A stretch of 5,201 nt of DNA. Source: Verrucomicrobia subdivision 6 bacterium. GTDB taxonomy: Bacteria; Verrucomicrobiota; Verrucomicrobiia; Methylacidiphilales; Verrucolacustridaceae. The translations under genes were made by a program, and so were the position numbers. The notes below the pieces were generated by a model, which was not told the DNA's origin, did no database searches, and saw nothing but the letters and a program-made list of their open reading frames with translations. The number at the start of each line of letters is the position of its first letter. Within the stretch, counting starts at the first letter, position 1. Below are positions 1-5,201 of this stretch, in pieces. The DNA lies in assembly GCA_945866245.1 (NCBI GenBank), contig CAMBGW010000079.1, positions 1 through 5,201 on the forward strand, in the 5' to 3' direction.

Positions 1-1338
1 CTCGAGGTGGGGGAGTTTCGCTTGGGAAAAACGGTGTACCGAGGCGTAAAGTTTCCTTGGGTAACCGATGGGAAAAAGTGGATGGTGCAAGGGTTTCAGA
101 TTCTGGGAGTCAATGGCAGCTTGGATGTTCAGCTAAAATTTGATGGGAAAGCGGAGCTTTTAGGCAGCGTACGGAGTGACTTAGACCTGGAAGGTTTCAA
201 AGTATGGTTCGGTCCTGGGGCGGCTCCGTTTTGGGAGAGTCTCAAGTTACGCAGTCCGCCTCGAATTACGGCTGAAGTGACGGGTGCGGGGCTCAATCTG
301 GATCTGATCCGTGCCGAGGGGCGTGTGGAGGTGCAGAACTTATCCTATAAAGGGGTGGAGATGGAAGAGTTGGCGGGAAATGTCATTTTGGCGGGAGGAC
401 AGTTGACGGTGAAAGAGCTGAAAGTGAAATCATCGGGTGGCGAGGGAAGTGGGGATTTTGTTTATGGCTTTCGGCCAGAGAGGGTGAAGTTTCTGGGAAC
501 GAGGTCGACACTACCGATTCGGGAGTTTTCCACTATCTTTGGAGCTAAATTTCAAAAAATGATGGAACCGTATGATTTCCAAGGGCGGCCTACGGTGGTG
601 CTGCAGGGGGAGGTGGATTTAGAGGGTGAAGGGGGTTCGGACATGAGTGCGAAGGTTCTAGCTCCTGAAGGGATGAAATATAAGGTGGCGGGTAAGGTTT
701 TGGAATTTACGGGGATGGACATGGTGGTGGAGGTCAAGGGAAGGAAGGTCTTTGTCAAAACAGAGAAGGGAAAACCGGCGAATGTTTTAGGGGGACGGGT
801 GGAGGTGCTGGTCGAAGTGGATGGTGCTGAGAAGAGGCAGACCACGGAAATTAAACGAATTCAGGGGGTTAGTTTTGCTCGATTGGTAAAAACCTATTTC
901 GATTTTGAGGGTTATGAGGGCAAGTTTAGCGGAAATATCTCGTTGCGTGGTCCAACAGAAAACTGGCGTGAGTGGGCGGGCTCAGGTCGGCTCTTGGTGG
1001 ATGAGGGTGTTTTGCCGGGTATGGGAGCATTTGCTTCTGCGATGAATGCACCGGCGGAGTGGGTGGGTTTAACCGATCAAAATGCGGATATGGATTTTGA
1101 TTTAGTGAAAGGAAAGTTGGAAGTGAAAAAGTTAAACATCGAATCGACCCTGGTGGTGACAACGGGGCAGGGGGTGTACGACATGACGGAGGATCGCATC
1201 GAGGATTTTGTCATGAGGCAAAATCTGCGGGGTCCAGCTGGAGTGCCTTTCTTCATCGTGAGTCAGATGTTTCAGTATGAGGGGAGCGGATCTTTAAAGA
1301 ATCCGGTTTGGAAGCTGAAGGGTACGGACGAGCAGTGA
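1..1338 (+). CDS. AsmA-like C-terminal domain protein, 5' truncated by window edge
   Basis: This is the C-terminal 445 residues of a large AsmA/TamB-type protein. The frame is open to base 1, and the GTG at 7 is not a credible start because family members are usually much longer with an N-terminal membrane anchor, so the true start lies to the left. What is seen is a series of beta-rich units that alternate charged and hydrophobic residues and recur with a pattern of glycine, short strand, 'G.L.V..L', then 'G.G...Y'. They lie at about residues 110-155, 225-270 and 305-410, counted from the GTG at 7. The last unit (GSGRLLVDEGVLPGMG, then VKGKLEVKKLNIES, then GSGSLKNPVWKLKG at the end) is typical of the AsmA-like C-terminal region. 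Known relatives are anchored in the inner membrane, span the periplasm and are linked to phospholipid transport and outer-membrane homeostasis. The specific role here is inferred. The stop codon overlaps the probable start of nfo. Confidence 0.8.
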   Translation, partial: LEVGEFRLGKTVYRGVKFPWVTDGKKWMVQGFQILGVNGSLDVQLKFDGKAELLGSVRSDLDLEGFKVWFGPGAAPFWESLKLRSPPRITAEVTGAGLNLDLIRAEGRVEVQNLSYKGVEMEELAGNVILAGGQLTVKELKVKSSGGEGSGDFVYGFRPERVKFLGTRSTLPIREFSTIFGAKFQKMMEPYDFQGRPTVVLQGEVDLEGEGGSDMSAKVLAPEGMKYKVAGKVLEFTGMDMVVEVKGRKVFVKTEKGKPANVLGGRVEVLVEVDGAEKRQTTEIKRIQGVSFARLVKTYFDFEGYEGKFSGNISLRGPTENWREWAGSGRLLVDEGVLPGMGAFASAMNAPAEWVGLTDQNADMDFDLVKGKLEVKKLNIESTLVVTTGQGVYDMTEDRIEDFVMRQNLRGPAGVPFFIVSQMFQYEGSGSLKNPVWKLKGTDEQ

Positions 1339-2192
1339 AGAAAGATGGAGTGGTGACACGTTGGGGATTACATACGTCGGTCGCGGGTGGGTGGGGGGAA
1401 ATGCTGCGAAGAGCTCAACGGATGGAGGAAACAGCGGCGCAGGTTTTTGTAAAAAGTAATCGGCGATGGGAGATGCCAGGGTTGGAAGAGGGGGAGGCGG
1501 AGGCTTTTCAAGCTGGGCAGCAGAAACAGGATTTATGGGTTTGTTCGCATGCGGGTTATCTGATCAACGTGGCTGGAAGTACTGCGACGCGAAAGCGGTC
1601 GATCCAAGCACTGGCTGAGGAGATTGAGCGAGCGGAAGTGTTGGGGTTAAGGGCGGTGGTGGTTCACTGTGGGAGTCGGGGGGAAAGAGAGGCAGGGGAG
1701 GCAAGGCGAATGGCGATTGCGGGATTTCGGGAAGCCTTGGAAAGATCGAAGACAAAGCGGGTTCTTTTGGCTTTAGAAAATTCGGCGGGGCAGGGGTCGT
1801 CCCTAGCGCGGAATATTGGGGAGTGGGGGGAGTTGGTGGGTGGGCTGCCGAAGGGGCGAAGAGCGGCTTGTTTCGATACGGCGCATGCCTTTGCTGCAGG
1901 GTATGATTTGCGATTGACCGAGGGTCGAGAGAAGTTGCGGGGAGAGTTTTTGCGAGAGATTGGGGTTGAGTATTTAGCGGTGATTCATGCGAATGATTCA
2001 AAGACGGAATGTGGTTCTGGGGTGGACCGGCATGAACATCTGGGGCGCGGAAAAATCGGGGCGAATGGCTTAAGGGCTTTTCTTCGAGATGAGAGTTGGG
2101 TGGGAATTCCCCGCATTGGGGAGTTACCGCCTGGGGAGAAGGAGGATCGGGAAAATCTGGCCTTTTTACGGGGTTGCTGTTCGACGACATAA
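1335..2192 (+). CDS. nfo: Endonuclease IV (AP endonuclease, Nfo)
   Basis: This gene encodes a 285-residue TIM-barrel AP endonuclease that cleaves 5' of abasic sites and removes 3'-blocking groups in base-excision repair in the cytoplasm. It opens with the family signature GLHTSVAGGW (residues 11-20) and 'QVFVKSNRRW' (36-45). All nine metal ligands known from the E. coli enzyme have counterparts: H72 (SHAGYLIN), H111 (VVVHCGS), E148 (LALENSAG), D181 and H184 (FDTAHAF), H218 (VIHANDSK), D231 and H233 (DRHEHLGRG) and E263 (IGELPPGE). The usual T after the last glutamate is L here. The frame is open back to a TTG at 1308. I prefer the GTG at 1335 because it overlaps the upstream TGA as GTGA, gives the same 285-residue length as E. 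coli Nfo and shifts the ligand numbering by only 2-3. GTG at 1350 or 1353 remains possible. The stop/start overlap suggests translational coupling to the AsmA-like gene. Confidence 0.93.
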   Translation: MKKDGVVTRWGLHTSVAGGWGEMLRRAQRMEETAAQVFVKSNRRWEMPGLEEGEAEAFQAGQQKQDLWVCSHAGYLINVAGSTATRKRSIQALAEEIERAEVLGLRAVVVHCGSRGEREAGEARRMAIAGFREALERSKTKRVLLALENSAGQGSSLARNIGEWGELVGGLPKGRRAACFDTAHAFAAGYDLRLTEGREKLRGEFLREIGVEYLAVIHANDSKTECGSGVDRHEHLGRGKIGANGLRAFLRDESWVGIPRIGELPPGEKEDRENLAFLRGCCSTT

Positions 2193-2231
2193 GTTTGTTC
2201 AAATCGGGTCAAAGCTGGTAGAAATTCGAGA

Positions 2232-3506
2232 ATGAAGGCAGCAGATTTACGGGGAATTTTAACCTACATTCCCAGTTTTCGGGATAAGCTCTTTGTCCTC
2301 AGTGTGGATAGTGCGGTACTGGAGGATGAAAGAGCGGCGAGTTTATTTTTGGATATCTCGGTTTTGCGGAGCCTGAACATTCGGGTGGTGCTGGTGCACG
2401 GGGCGAGTGCGAGAATTAAAAAGATATCTGGGGAGATGAAGGTGAAGGTTACCAACTTAGATGGGTTAGGGGTAACGGATGAGGCCACTTTGCGGGTAGC
2501 GGAGAGGGCGGCGAATTCGTATAGCCATGATATTTTGCAAAATCTGGCGGATGCGGATTTGCGGGGGGCGGTGACGAATGCGGTGATTGCGCATCCGGCT
2601 GGAATTCTGGGTGGGGTGGATCAGCAGTGGACGGGTCGAGTGGAGCGGGTGGACACCAGATTTCTGGAGACGCTGTTAGAGAATGGGATTATTCCGGTGA
2701 TTCCTCCGATGGGGGTAGACGGGGACGGGCGGACGTATCGGGTGAATTCGGACGGGGTGGCCCTTGAGGTGGCAGAGGCATTAAAAGCGGAGAAACTGAT
2801 TTTCCTAACGGGAAGTGGATCGTTGCCGATGAGTGGGAAGAAGCCGGCTCAGTTGTCGGTCGAGGAGGCGACGGAGTGGCTCAAGAAAAAGAGGGGGGAG
2901 TTGAGTGGGGAGATTGCCTCGAAATTAGAGCATGGATTGAGGGCGTGTAAGGAGGGGGTAAGCCGAGCGCATATTTTGGATGGGTTGGCGGACGATGCTT
3001 TATTGGAGGAGTTATTTTCGAGCGAAGGTGTGGGGACGATGGTGTATGCGGACGAGTACACTGAGATTCGAAAAGCGCTGAAGAAGGATGTGCGGTCGAT
3101 TATGAGATTGATCGGCAGTTCGGTGGCAGCTGAAGAGCTGGTGAAGCGGACGCGGACGGAAGTTGCGGCGGCGATTGGGGATTACAGCATTTTTGAGATC
3201 GATGGAAACATGGTGGGCTGTGTAGCGGTGCATCCTTTAGAGGGGAAAATGGCGGAGATGGGATGCTTATTTGTAGCTTCGGGGCATGAGAACAGCGGAA
3301 TTGGTCGAAAGTTAATGCTCTATGCGGAGAGTCGGGCCAAAGAGATGGGGATGAAAAAGCTTTTAGCGCTTTCGACTCAGGCGTTTAACTATTTGCAAAG
3401 CAAGGGTGGATTTACGGAGGGGACGGTGGATGTTTTGCCTCCGGAAAGAAAAGCTTCGTATGAAGTGAGTGGGCGAAATTCGAAAATTTTGCAGAAGGAT
3501 TTGTAG
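2232..3506 (+). CDS. argA: N-acetylglutamate synthase (amino-acid acetyltransferase, ArgA)
   Basis: The 424-residue product transfers acetyl from acetyl-CoA to glutamate, the first step of arginine synthesis. Two domains are visible. Residues 1-270 form an amino-acid-kinase fold (FRDKLFVLSVDSA, RVVLVHGASARI, IIPVIPPMGVDGDGRTYRVNSDGVALEVAEALKAEKLIFLTG, read in separate pieces), continuing through LEHGLRACKEGVSRAHILDG to LLEELFSSEGVGT. Residues about 278-424 form a GNAT acetyltransferase (IRKALKKDVRSIMRLI; MAEMGCLFVAS; acetyl-CoA loop GHENSGIGRKLM at 351-362; NYLQSKGGF at 386-394; RNSKIL near the end). Order, length and these landmarks match E. coli ArgA (443 residues). The first kinase-fold loop reads LSVDS instead of a glycine pair, consistent with a regulatory arginine-sensing domain rather than an active kinase. 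ATG 2232 is the natural start at the head of the conserved N-terminus, but the upstream GAG is too close to act as a good ribosome binding site. No other arg gene is present. Confidence 0.93.
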   Translation: MKAADLRGILTYIPSFRDKLFVLSVDSAVLEDERAASLFLDISVLRSLNIRVVLVHGASARIKKISGEMKVKVTNLDGLGVTDEATLRVAERAANSYSHDILQNLADADLRGAVTNAVIAHPAGILGGVDQQWTGRVERVDTRFLETLLENGIIPVIPPMGVDGDGRTYRVNSDGVALEVAEALKAEKLIFLTGSGSLPMSGKKPAQLSVEEATEWLKKKRGELSGEIASKLEHGLRACKEGVSRAHILDGLADDALLEELFSSEGVGTMVYADEYTEIRKALKKDVRSIMRLIGSSVAAEELVKRTRTEVAAAIGDYSIFEIDGNMVGCVAVHPLEGKMAEMGCLFVASGHENSGIGRKLMLYAESRAKEMGMKKLLALSTQAFNYLQSKGGFTEGTVDVLPPERKASYEVSGRNSKILQKDL

Positions 3507-3512
3507 GTAATT

Positions 3513-3857
3513 TTAACCTGGGGGCCAATTCATGGGGCGCCCTCCCAGTAAATGAAGATGGAGGTGCGGGACAGTTTCTCCTCCGTCGGCGCCATTATTG
3601 ATGACGAGGCGGTAACCGGTTTTTTCTAGGCCGGTTTGGCGGGCGACGCGTTGGGCGGCAGCGAAGAGGTGGGTGAATATGATATGATCCTCTGCGGGAA
3701 CGGCTCCATGGCGGGAGTGATGTTTTTTGGGGATGAGAAGAATGTGAGTCGGGGCTTGGGGAGCGAGATCTCGAAATGCCAGGATGTGATCGTCTTCGTA
3801 GAGGATGTCGGCCTGAGCTTCGCGGTCGACGATCTTTTCAAAGATCGTTTTGGCCAT
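3513..3857 (-). CDS. HINT-type HIT family nucleotide-binding hydrolase
   Basis: The 114-residue product is a histidine-triad protein of the HINT (HinT/PKCI-1) branch, whose known members hydrolyse purine nucleoside phosphoramidates such as AMP-lysine in the cytoplasm. Seen in the sequence: an N-terminal KTIFEKIVDRE...ILYEDD segment (residues 3-23), FRDLAPQAPTHILLIPKKH (28-46), GYRLVINNG (81-89) and the catalytic triad H98-L-H100-L-H102 followed by LLGGRPMNWPPG at the extreme C-terminus. The length is typical of the family. The frame is open upstream to 3965, but homology starts at the ATG at 3857, and a longer product would run through the preceding gene, so I take 3857. It begins 5 bases after the stop of the 186-residue gene and is probably translated from the same message. 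There is no strong Shine-Dalgarno. The stop lies 6 bases from the convergent argA stop. Confidence 0.93.
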   Translation of the reverse strand: MAKTIFEKIVDREAQADILYEDDHILAFRDLAPQAPTHILLIPKKHHSRHGAVPAEDHIIFTHLFAAAQRVARQTGLEKTGYRLVINNGADGGETVPHLHLHLLGGRPMNWPPG

Positions 3858-3862
3858 GATCG

Positions 3863-4423
3863 TTACCAGATGGTGAGTTCGAGGAGTGTGGGACTGAGAG
3901 TACGGGCGCGGGCGCGGATAAAGTGAACGATTTCGTCGCTTAAGCGTTGGCAGGAGTTGCGCCAAGAAGAGGAGCCGGTGAGTGAGAGGACGCAGGAACG
4001 AAGGCCTTCCAAGCGGAGGGCGGAGGCAAGGGACGAGACTTTTTCATCCACGAGGGAGGCGAGCTGCTGAAAGAAGAGAATTTCGAAAGGGGCTTGCTGA
4101 GCCAAAGTGGCCAGATTGATCGAGGGGGCGGAGGAGATGAGTTCGAAGTGGCGGGCGATCGCGGGGCAACCGATGCCCGTCAGGGAGCGACGAAGGATGA
4201 GTTCGAGAGTTTCGCGTTCGATTTTAGGACGACGGAAGTCGTGGCTGAGGTAGTGGAGGACGGCACGGGCGACTTCGGTGGCGAGGGGCCATGCATCGTG
4301 CCCGGCAAGAGTGGCAGCTTTCTCGATGGAGAGGACGAGCCAGTTCTCGCTTAAGCGCGCGGGGGAGCCCCCTGGGATAGCGACCAGGGGGAGAGCGGTA
4401 GGGATGGGTTTTTTAGCGGGCAC
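3863..4423 (-). CDS. Unrecognised 186-aa protein with a possible diverged ATP-cone N-terminus
   Basis: I do not recognise this as a named family. It begins with GTG at 4423, the only start before an in-frame TAA at 4433-4435, and overlaps the end of nrdR by 11 bases. No signal peptide or membrane segment is evident. Residues about 13-96 can be laid over the ATP-cone of the adjacent NrdR. 'LVAIPGG' matches 'AVKRDGR', 'WLVLSIEKAA' matches 'KLVLGFQKAC', then come two helices separated by a basic/proline turn (FRRPKIERETLELILRRS) and 'GCPAIARHFELI' matches 'DVAYVRFASVYRQF'. The nucleotide-contacting K and R/D of 'VKRDG' are replaced by A, I and P. Residues 97-186 are mostly helical, with a distinctive stretch 'LEGLRSCVLSLTGSSSW' then C158 and 'LSDEIVHFIR' (161-170). 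The gene sits between nrdR and the HIT gene with near-zero spacing, so co-expression is likely. The ATP-cone link is my inference from hand alignment. The gene itself is well supported by length and tight packing. Confidence 0.72.
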   Translation of the reverse strand: MPAKKPIPTALPLVAIPGGSPARLSENWLVLSIEKAATLAGHDAWPLATEVARAVLHYLSHDFRRPKIERETLELILRRSLTGIGCPAIARHFELISSAPSINLATLAQQAPFEILFFQQLASLVDEKVSSLASALRLEGLRSCVLSLTGSSSWRNSCQRLSDEIVHFIRARARTLSPTLLELTIW

Positions 4424-4865
4424 CGAGATTTTTTACTTCGCTGACAAAGTCGCGGGCGTCGCGGAATTGGCGATACACCGAGGCAAAGCGTACATAGGCG
4501 ACATCATCCATTTTTTTCAGGCAGTCCATGATTTTTTCACCAATAGCTGTGGTGGGAATCTCCCTGCCGTATTTCTGTTCGAGGTCTTCCAGTACTTTAT
4601 CGACGGTTTTTTCGATCAGTTCGGGGCTGACCGGGCGCTTTTCGCAAGCTTTTTGGAAGCCGAGGACAAGTTTGCGGCGGTCAAAGGGTTCGTAGCGTCC
4701 GTCGCGTTTGACGGCTCGAAGATCTTCACGCTCGATCTCTTCATAAGTGGTGAATCGATAGTTACATGAGAGGCACTCCCTGCGGCGCCGAACAACGGCA
4801 CCATCCTTCCAGGGGCGCGAATCGATCACTTTATCTTCTTCGATATTACATTTTGGACATTTCAT
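4413..4865 (-). CDS. nrdR: Transcriptional repressor NrdR
   Basis: The 150-residue product is the nucleotide-sensing repressor of ribonucleotide reductase operons. The N-terminus is the zinc ribbon with C3, C6, C31 and C34, together with the family hallmarks VIDSR (13-17), RRRREC (26-31) and RFTTYE (37-42). Residues about 49-139 are the ATP-cone, starting with VKRDGRYEPFDRRKL (52-66) and ending near VRFASVYRQF (125-134). Length and architecture are complete and canonical. The ATG at 4865 is preceded by AAGGAG at 4875-4870, the best ribosome binding site in the window, and the protein begins MKCPKC as expected. It is the first gene of a - strand unit with the 186-residue protein and the HIT gene. 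No ribonucleotide reductase gene is present, so its targets lie elsewhere. A candidate NrdR box just upstream suggests autoregulation. Confidence 0.97.
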   Translation of the reverse strand: MKCPKCNIEEDKVIDSRPWKDGAVVRRRRECLSCNYRFTTYEEIEREDLRAVKRDGRYEPFDRRKLVLGFQKACEKRPVSPELIEKTVDKVLEDLEQKYGREIPTTAIGEKIMDCLKKMDDVAYVRFASVYRQFRDARDFVSEVKNLGAR

Positions 4866-4869
4866 ACTA

Positions 4870-4875
4870 CTCCTT
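4870..4875 (-). promoter_or_regulatory. Shine-Dalgarno of nrdR
   Basis: Read on the - strand this is AAGGAG, four bases before the nrdR ATG (4865-4863). The spacing is slightly short but the match to the 16S anti-SD is good, and it fixes the nrdR start. The other genes in the window have much weaker or no recognisable sites. Confidence 0.75.
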
Positions 4876-4886
4876 GTGTTGAGTCG

Positions 4887-4902
4887 ACACTACAAGTAGG
4901 TG
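4887..4902 (-). promoter_or_regulatory. Candidate NrdR box upstream of nrdR
   Basis: On the - strand the 16 bases read CACCTACTTGTAGTGT. The published NrdR box is a 16-bp near-palindrome of the form acaCwAtATaTwGtgt. This site keeps C4, the w at 5, A6, T9, T11, the w at 12, G13 and the terminal TGT, and is itself a partial inverted repeat (CCTAC..GTAGTG). It ends 21 bases upstream of the nrdR start codon, a plausible place for a repressor to block transcription. NrdR boxes usually occur in pairs, and I found no second good match nearby, so the call is tentative. Confidence 0.4.
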
Positions 4903-4914
4903 GTATGGGGTCAA

Positions 4915-4975
4915 TTAAATTTTATATGTAAAAACGTTATTTTATGTATAAATAAGGCATTTTCGTGATTTACAA
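4915..4975 (-). promoter_or_regulatory. AT-rich probable promoter region for the nrdR unit
   Basis: This is the most AT-rich stretch of the window and lies directly upstream of nrdR. On the - strand it holds -10-like elements, TATACA (4950-4945) and TATAAA (4926-4921), and a -35-like TTGTAA (4975-4970). TTGTAA to TATACA has a 19-base spacer, longer than ideal, and TATAAA has no convincing -35 partner. A promoter is expected here because the nrdR unit is preceded by a gap, but the exact elements are uncertain. Confidence 0.35.
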
Positions 4976-5010
4976 AGCGTTGATAGACAATGCCCGATCG
5001 ACTTATCTGC

Positions 5011-5046
5011 AAGCCCTTGGCAGGGTTGATTTAGTAAGTTGGGCTT
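5011..5046. repeat. Inverted repeat in the gap upstream of nrdR
   Basis: AAGCCC at 5011-5016 is complemented by GGGCTT at 5041-5046 with 24 bases between. A smaller alternative hairpin (AGCCCT, loop TGGC, AGGGTT, one G-T pair) lies at 5012-5027. No run of T follows on either strand, so neither looks like a normal terminator. The function is unknown and the pairing could be chance. Confidence 0.25.
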
Positions 5047-5051
5047 AGATC

Positions 5052-5080
5052 AAAAGATCCGGACGGCCAGACGAAGATCT
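5052..5080 (-). terminator. Weak candidate terminator of the right-edge membrane protein gene
   Basis: On the - strand, AGAT (5080-5077), a 6-base bulge, CTGG (5070-5067), loop CCGT, CCGG (5062-5059) and ATCT (5058-5055) can form an imperfect stem followed by TTT. It begins within the stop codon of the upstream gene, where a terminator would be expected. The bulge and the short T run make it a weak candidate. Confidence 0.25.
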
Positions 5081-5201
5081 AGTGGTGGTTAGTTTGATTA
5101 TCCTGAGGGGTCGAACGGCTGTGGCGAATGCCTTCAGTCACAATTAGCCAGATGACGATGCCGCCACAAAGGGCAAAGGCGGCGAGCAAAAAAATGAGAC
5201 C
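5079..5201 (-). CDS. C-terminus of a membrane protein, truncated by window edge
   Basis: Only the last 40 codons and the TAG stop lie in the window, and the start is to the right. The translation starts GLIFLLAAFALCGGIVIWLI at the window edge, a clear transmembrane helix of about 20 residues. It continues as VTEGIRHSRSTPQDNQTNHH, a short polar tail beginning with positively charged residues. By the positive-inside rule the tail probably faces the cytoplasm. The hydrophobic-then-basic pattern and the correct strand context support a real gene, either a small single-pass protein or the last helix of a larger one. Nothing visible identifies the family. It runs in the same direction as nrdR but is separated from it by 213 bases, so it is probably a separate transcription unit. 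Confidence 0.55.
   Translation of the reverse strand, partial: GLIFLLAAFALCGGIVIWLIVTEGIRHSRSTPQDNQTNHH

Noticed and set aside
552..1162. Two - strand frames inside the AsmA-like gene (552-845 and 926-1162)
   Set aside because: Both are antisense shadows with repetitive serine/threonine/proline composition and no domain.
1564..2202. A 212-codon open frame on the - strand across nfo
   Set aside because: It is antisense to a clear endonuclease IV. Its product is low-complexity and proline/serine-rich, as expected from the G-rich + strand.
3858..3965. N-terminal extension of the HIT protein to 3965
   Set aside because: The extra 36 residues are arginine/proline-rich, unlike the family, and lie inside the preceding gene in another frame.
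4094..4354. Small + strand frame opposite the unknown gene, considered as an alternative to it
   Set aside because: It has an acidic, glycine-rich composition without structure. The - strand gene is longer, tightly packed between nrdR and HIT, and has a plausible helical pattern.
3863..4423. NusB identity for the unknown gene, since nusB can lie near nrdR
   Set aside because: The characteristic NusB C-terminal segment and the RNA-binding N-terminus are not visible.
4278..4769. A 163-codon open frame on the + strand across nrdR and the unknown gene
   Set aside because: It is antisense to an unmistakable NrdR, and its translation has no recognisable domain.
4984..5078. tRNA or other structured RNA in the gap upstream of nrdR
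   Set aside because: No cloverleaf, T-loop consensus or CCA end was found. Only short hairpins can be drawn.

Overview
The window looks like ordinary chromosome from a Gram-negative-type bacterium of roughly 50-55% GC. An AsmA-like envelope protein implies an outer membrane. A fused kinase-fold/GNAT ArgA, weak ribosome binding sites and the style of the AsmA C-terminus make the Verrucomicrobiota/PVC group my best guess. That guess is an impression from family resemblance, not a demonstrated assignment. There is no mobile element, CRISPR array, rRNA or tRNA.

Left half, + strand: the 3' part of a large AsmA-like protein gene (1-1338, open at the left edge), endonuclease IV (nfo, start most likely at 1335 with a 4-base stop/start overlap), then after 39 bases N-acetylglutamate synthase (argA, 2232-3506). 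The genes are co-directional and may share a transcript, but their roles differ: envelope lipid/outer-membrane homeostasis, base-excision repair, and the first step of arginine synthesis.

Right half, - strand: a compact three-gene unit converges on argA with only 6 bases between the stop codons. In its own direction it reads nrdR (4865-4413), an unrecognised 186-residue protein (4423-3863, overlapping nrdR by 11 bases), and a HINT-type HIT protein (3857-3513, 5 bases after the preceding stop). The unrecognised protein is the most interesting item. Its first half can be laid over the ATP-cone of the NrdR encoded just upstream, but with the usual nucleotide-contacting residues altered. It may therefore be a diverged ATP-cone partner or relative of NrdR.

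Upstream of nrdR is a 213-base gap with a good Shine-Dalgarno, a plausible single NrdR box 21 bases before the start codon, and an AT-rich stretch likely to hold the promoter. At the right edge the last 123 bases encode, on the - strand, the C-terminus of a membrane protein whose start lies outside the window.

The + strand is strongly G-rich over both the + strand genes and much of the - strand unit. This suggests a replication-strand bias and explains the many spurious proline-rich antisense reading frames.
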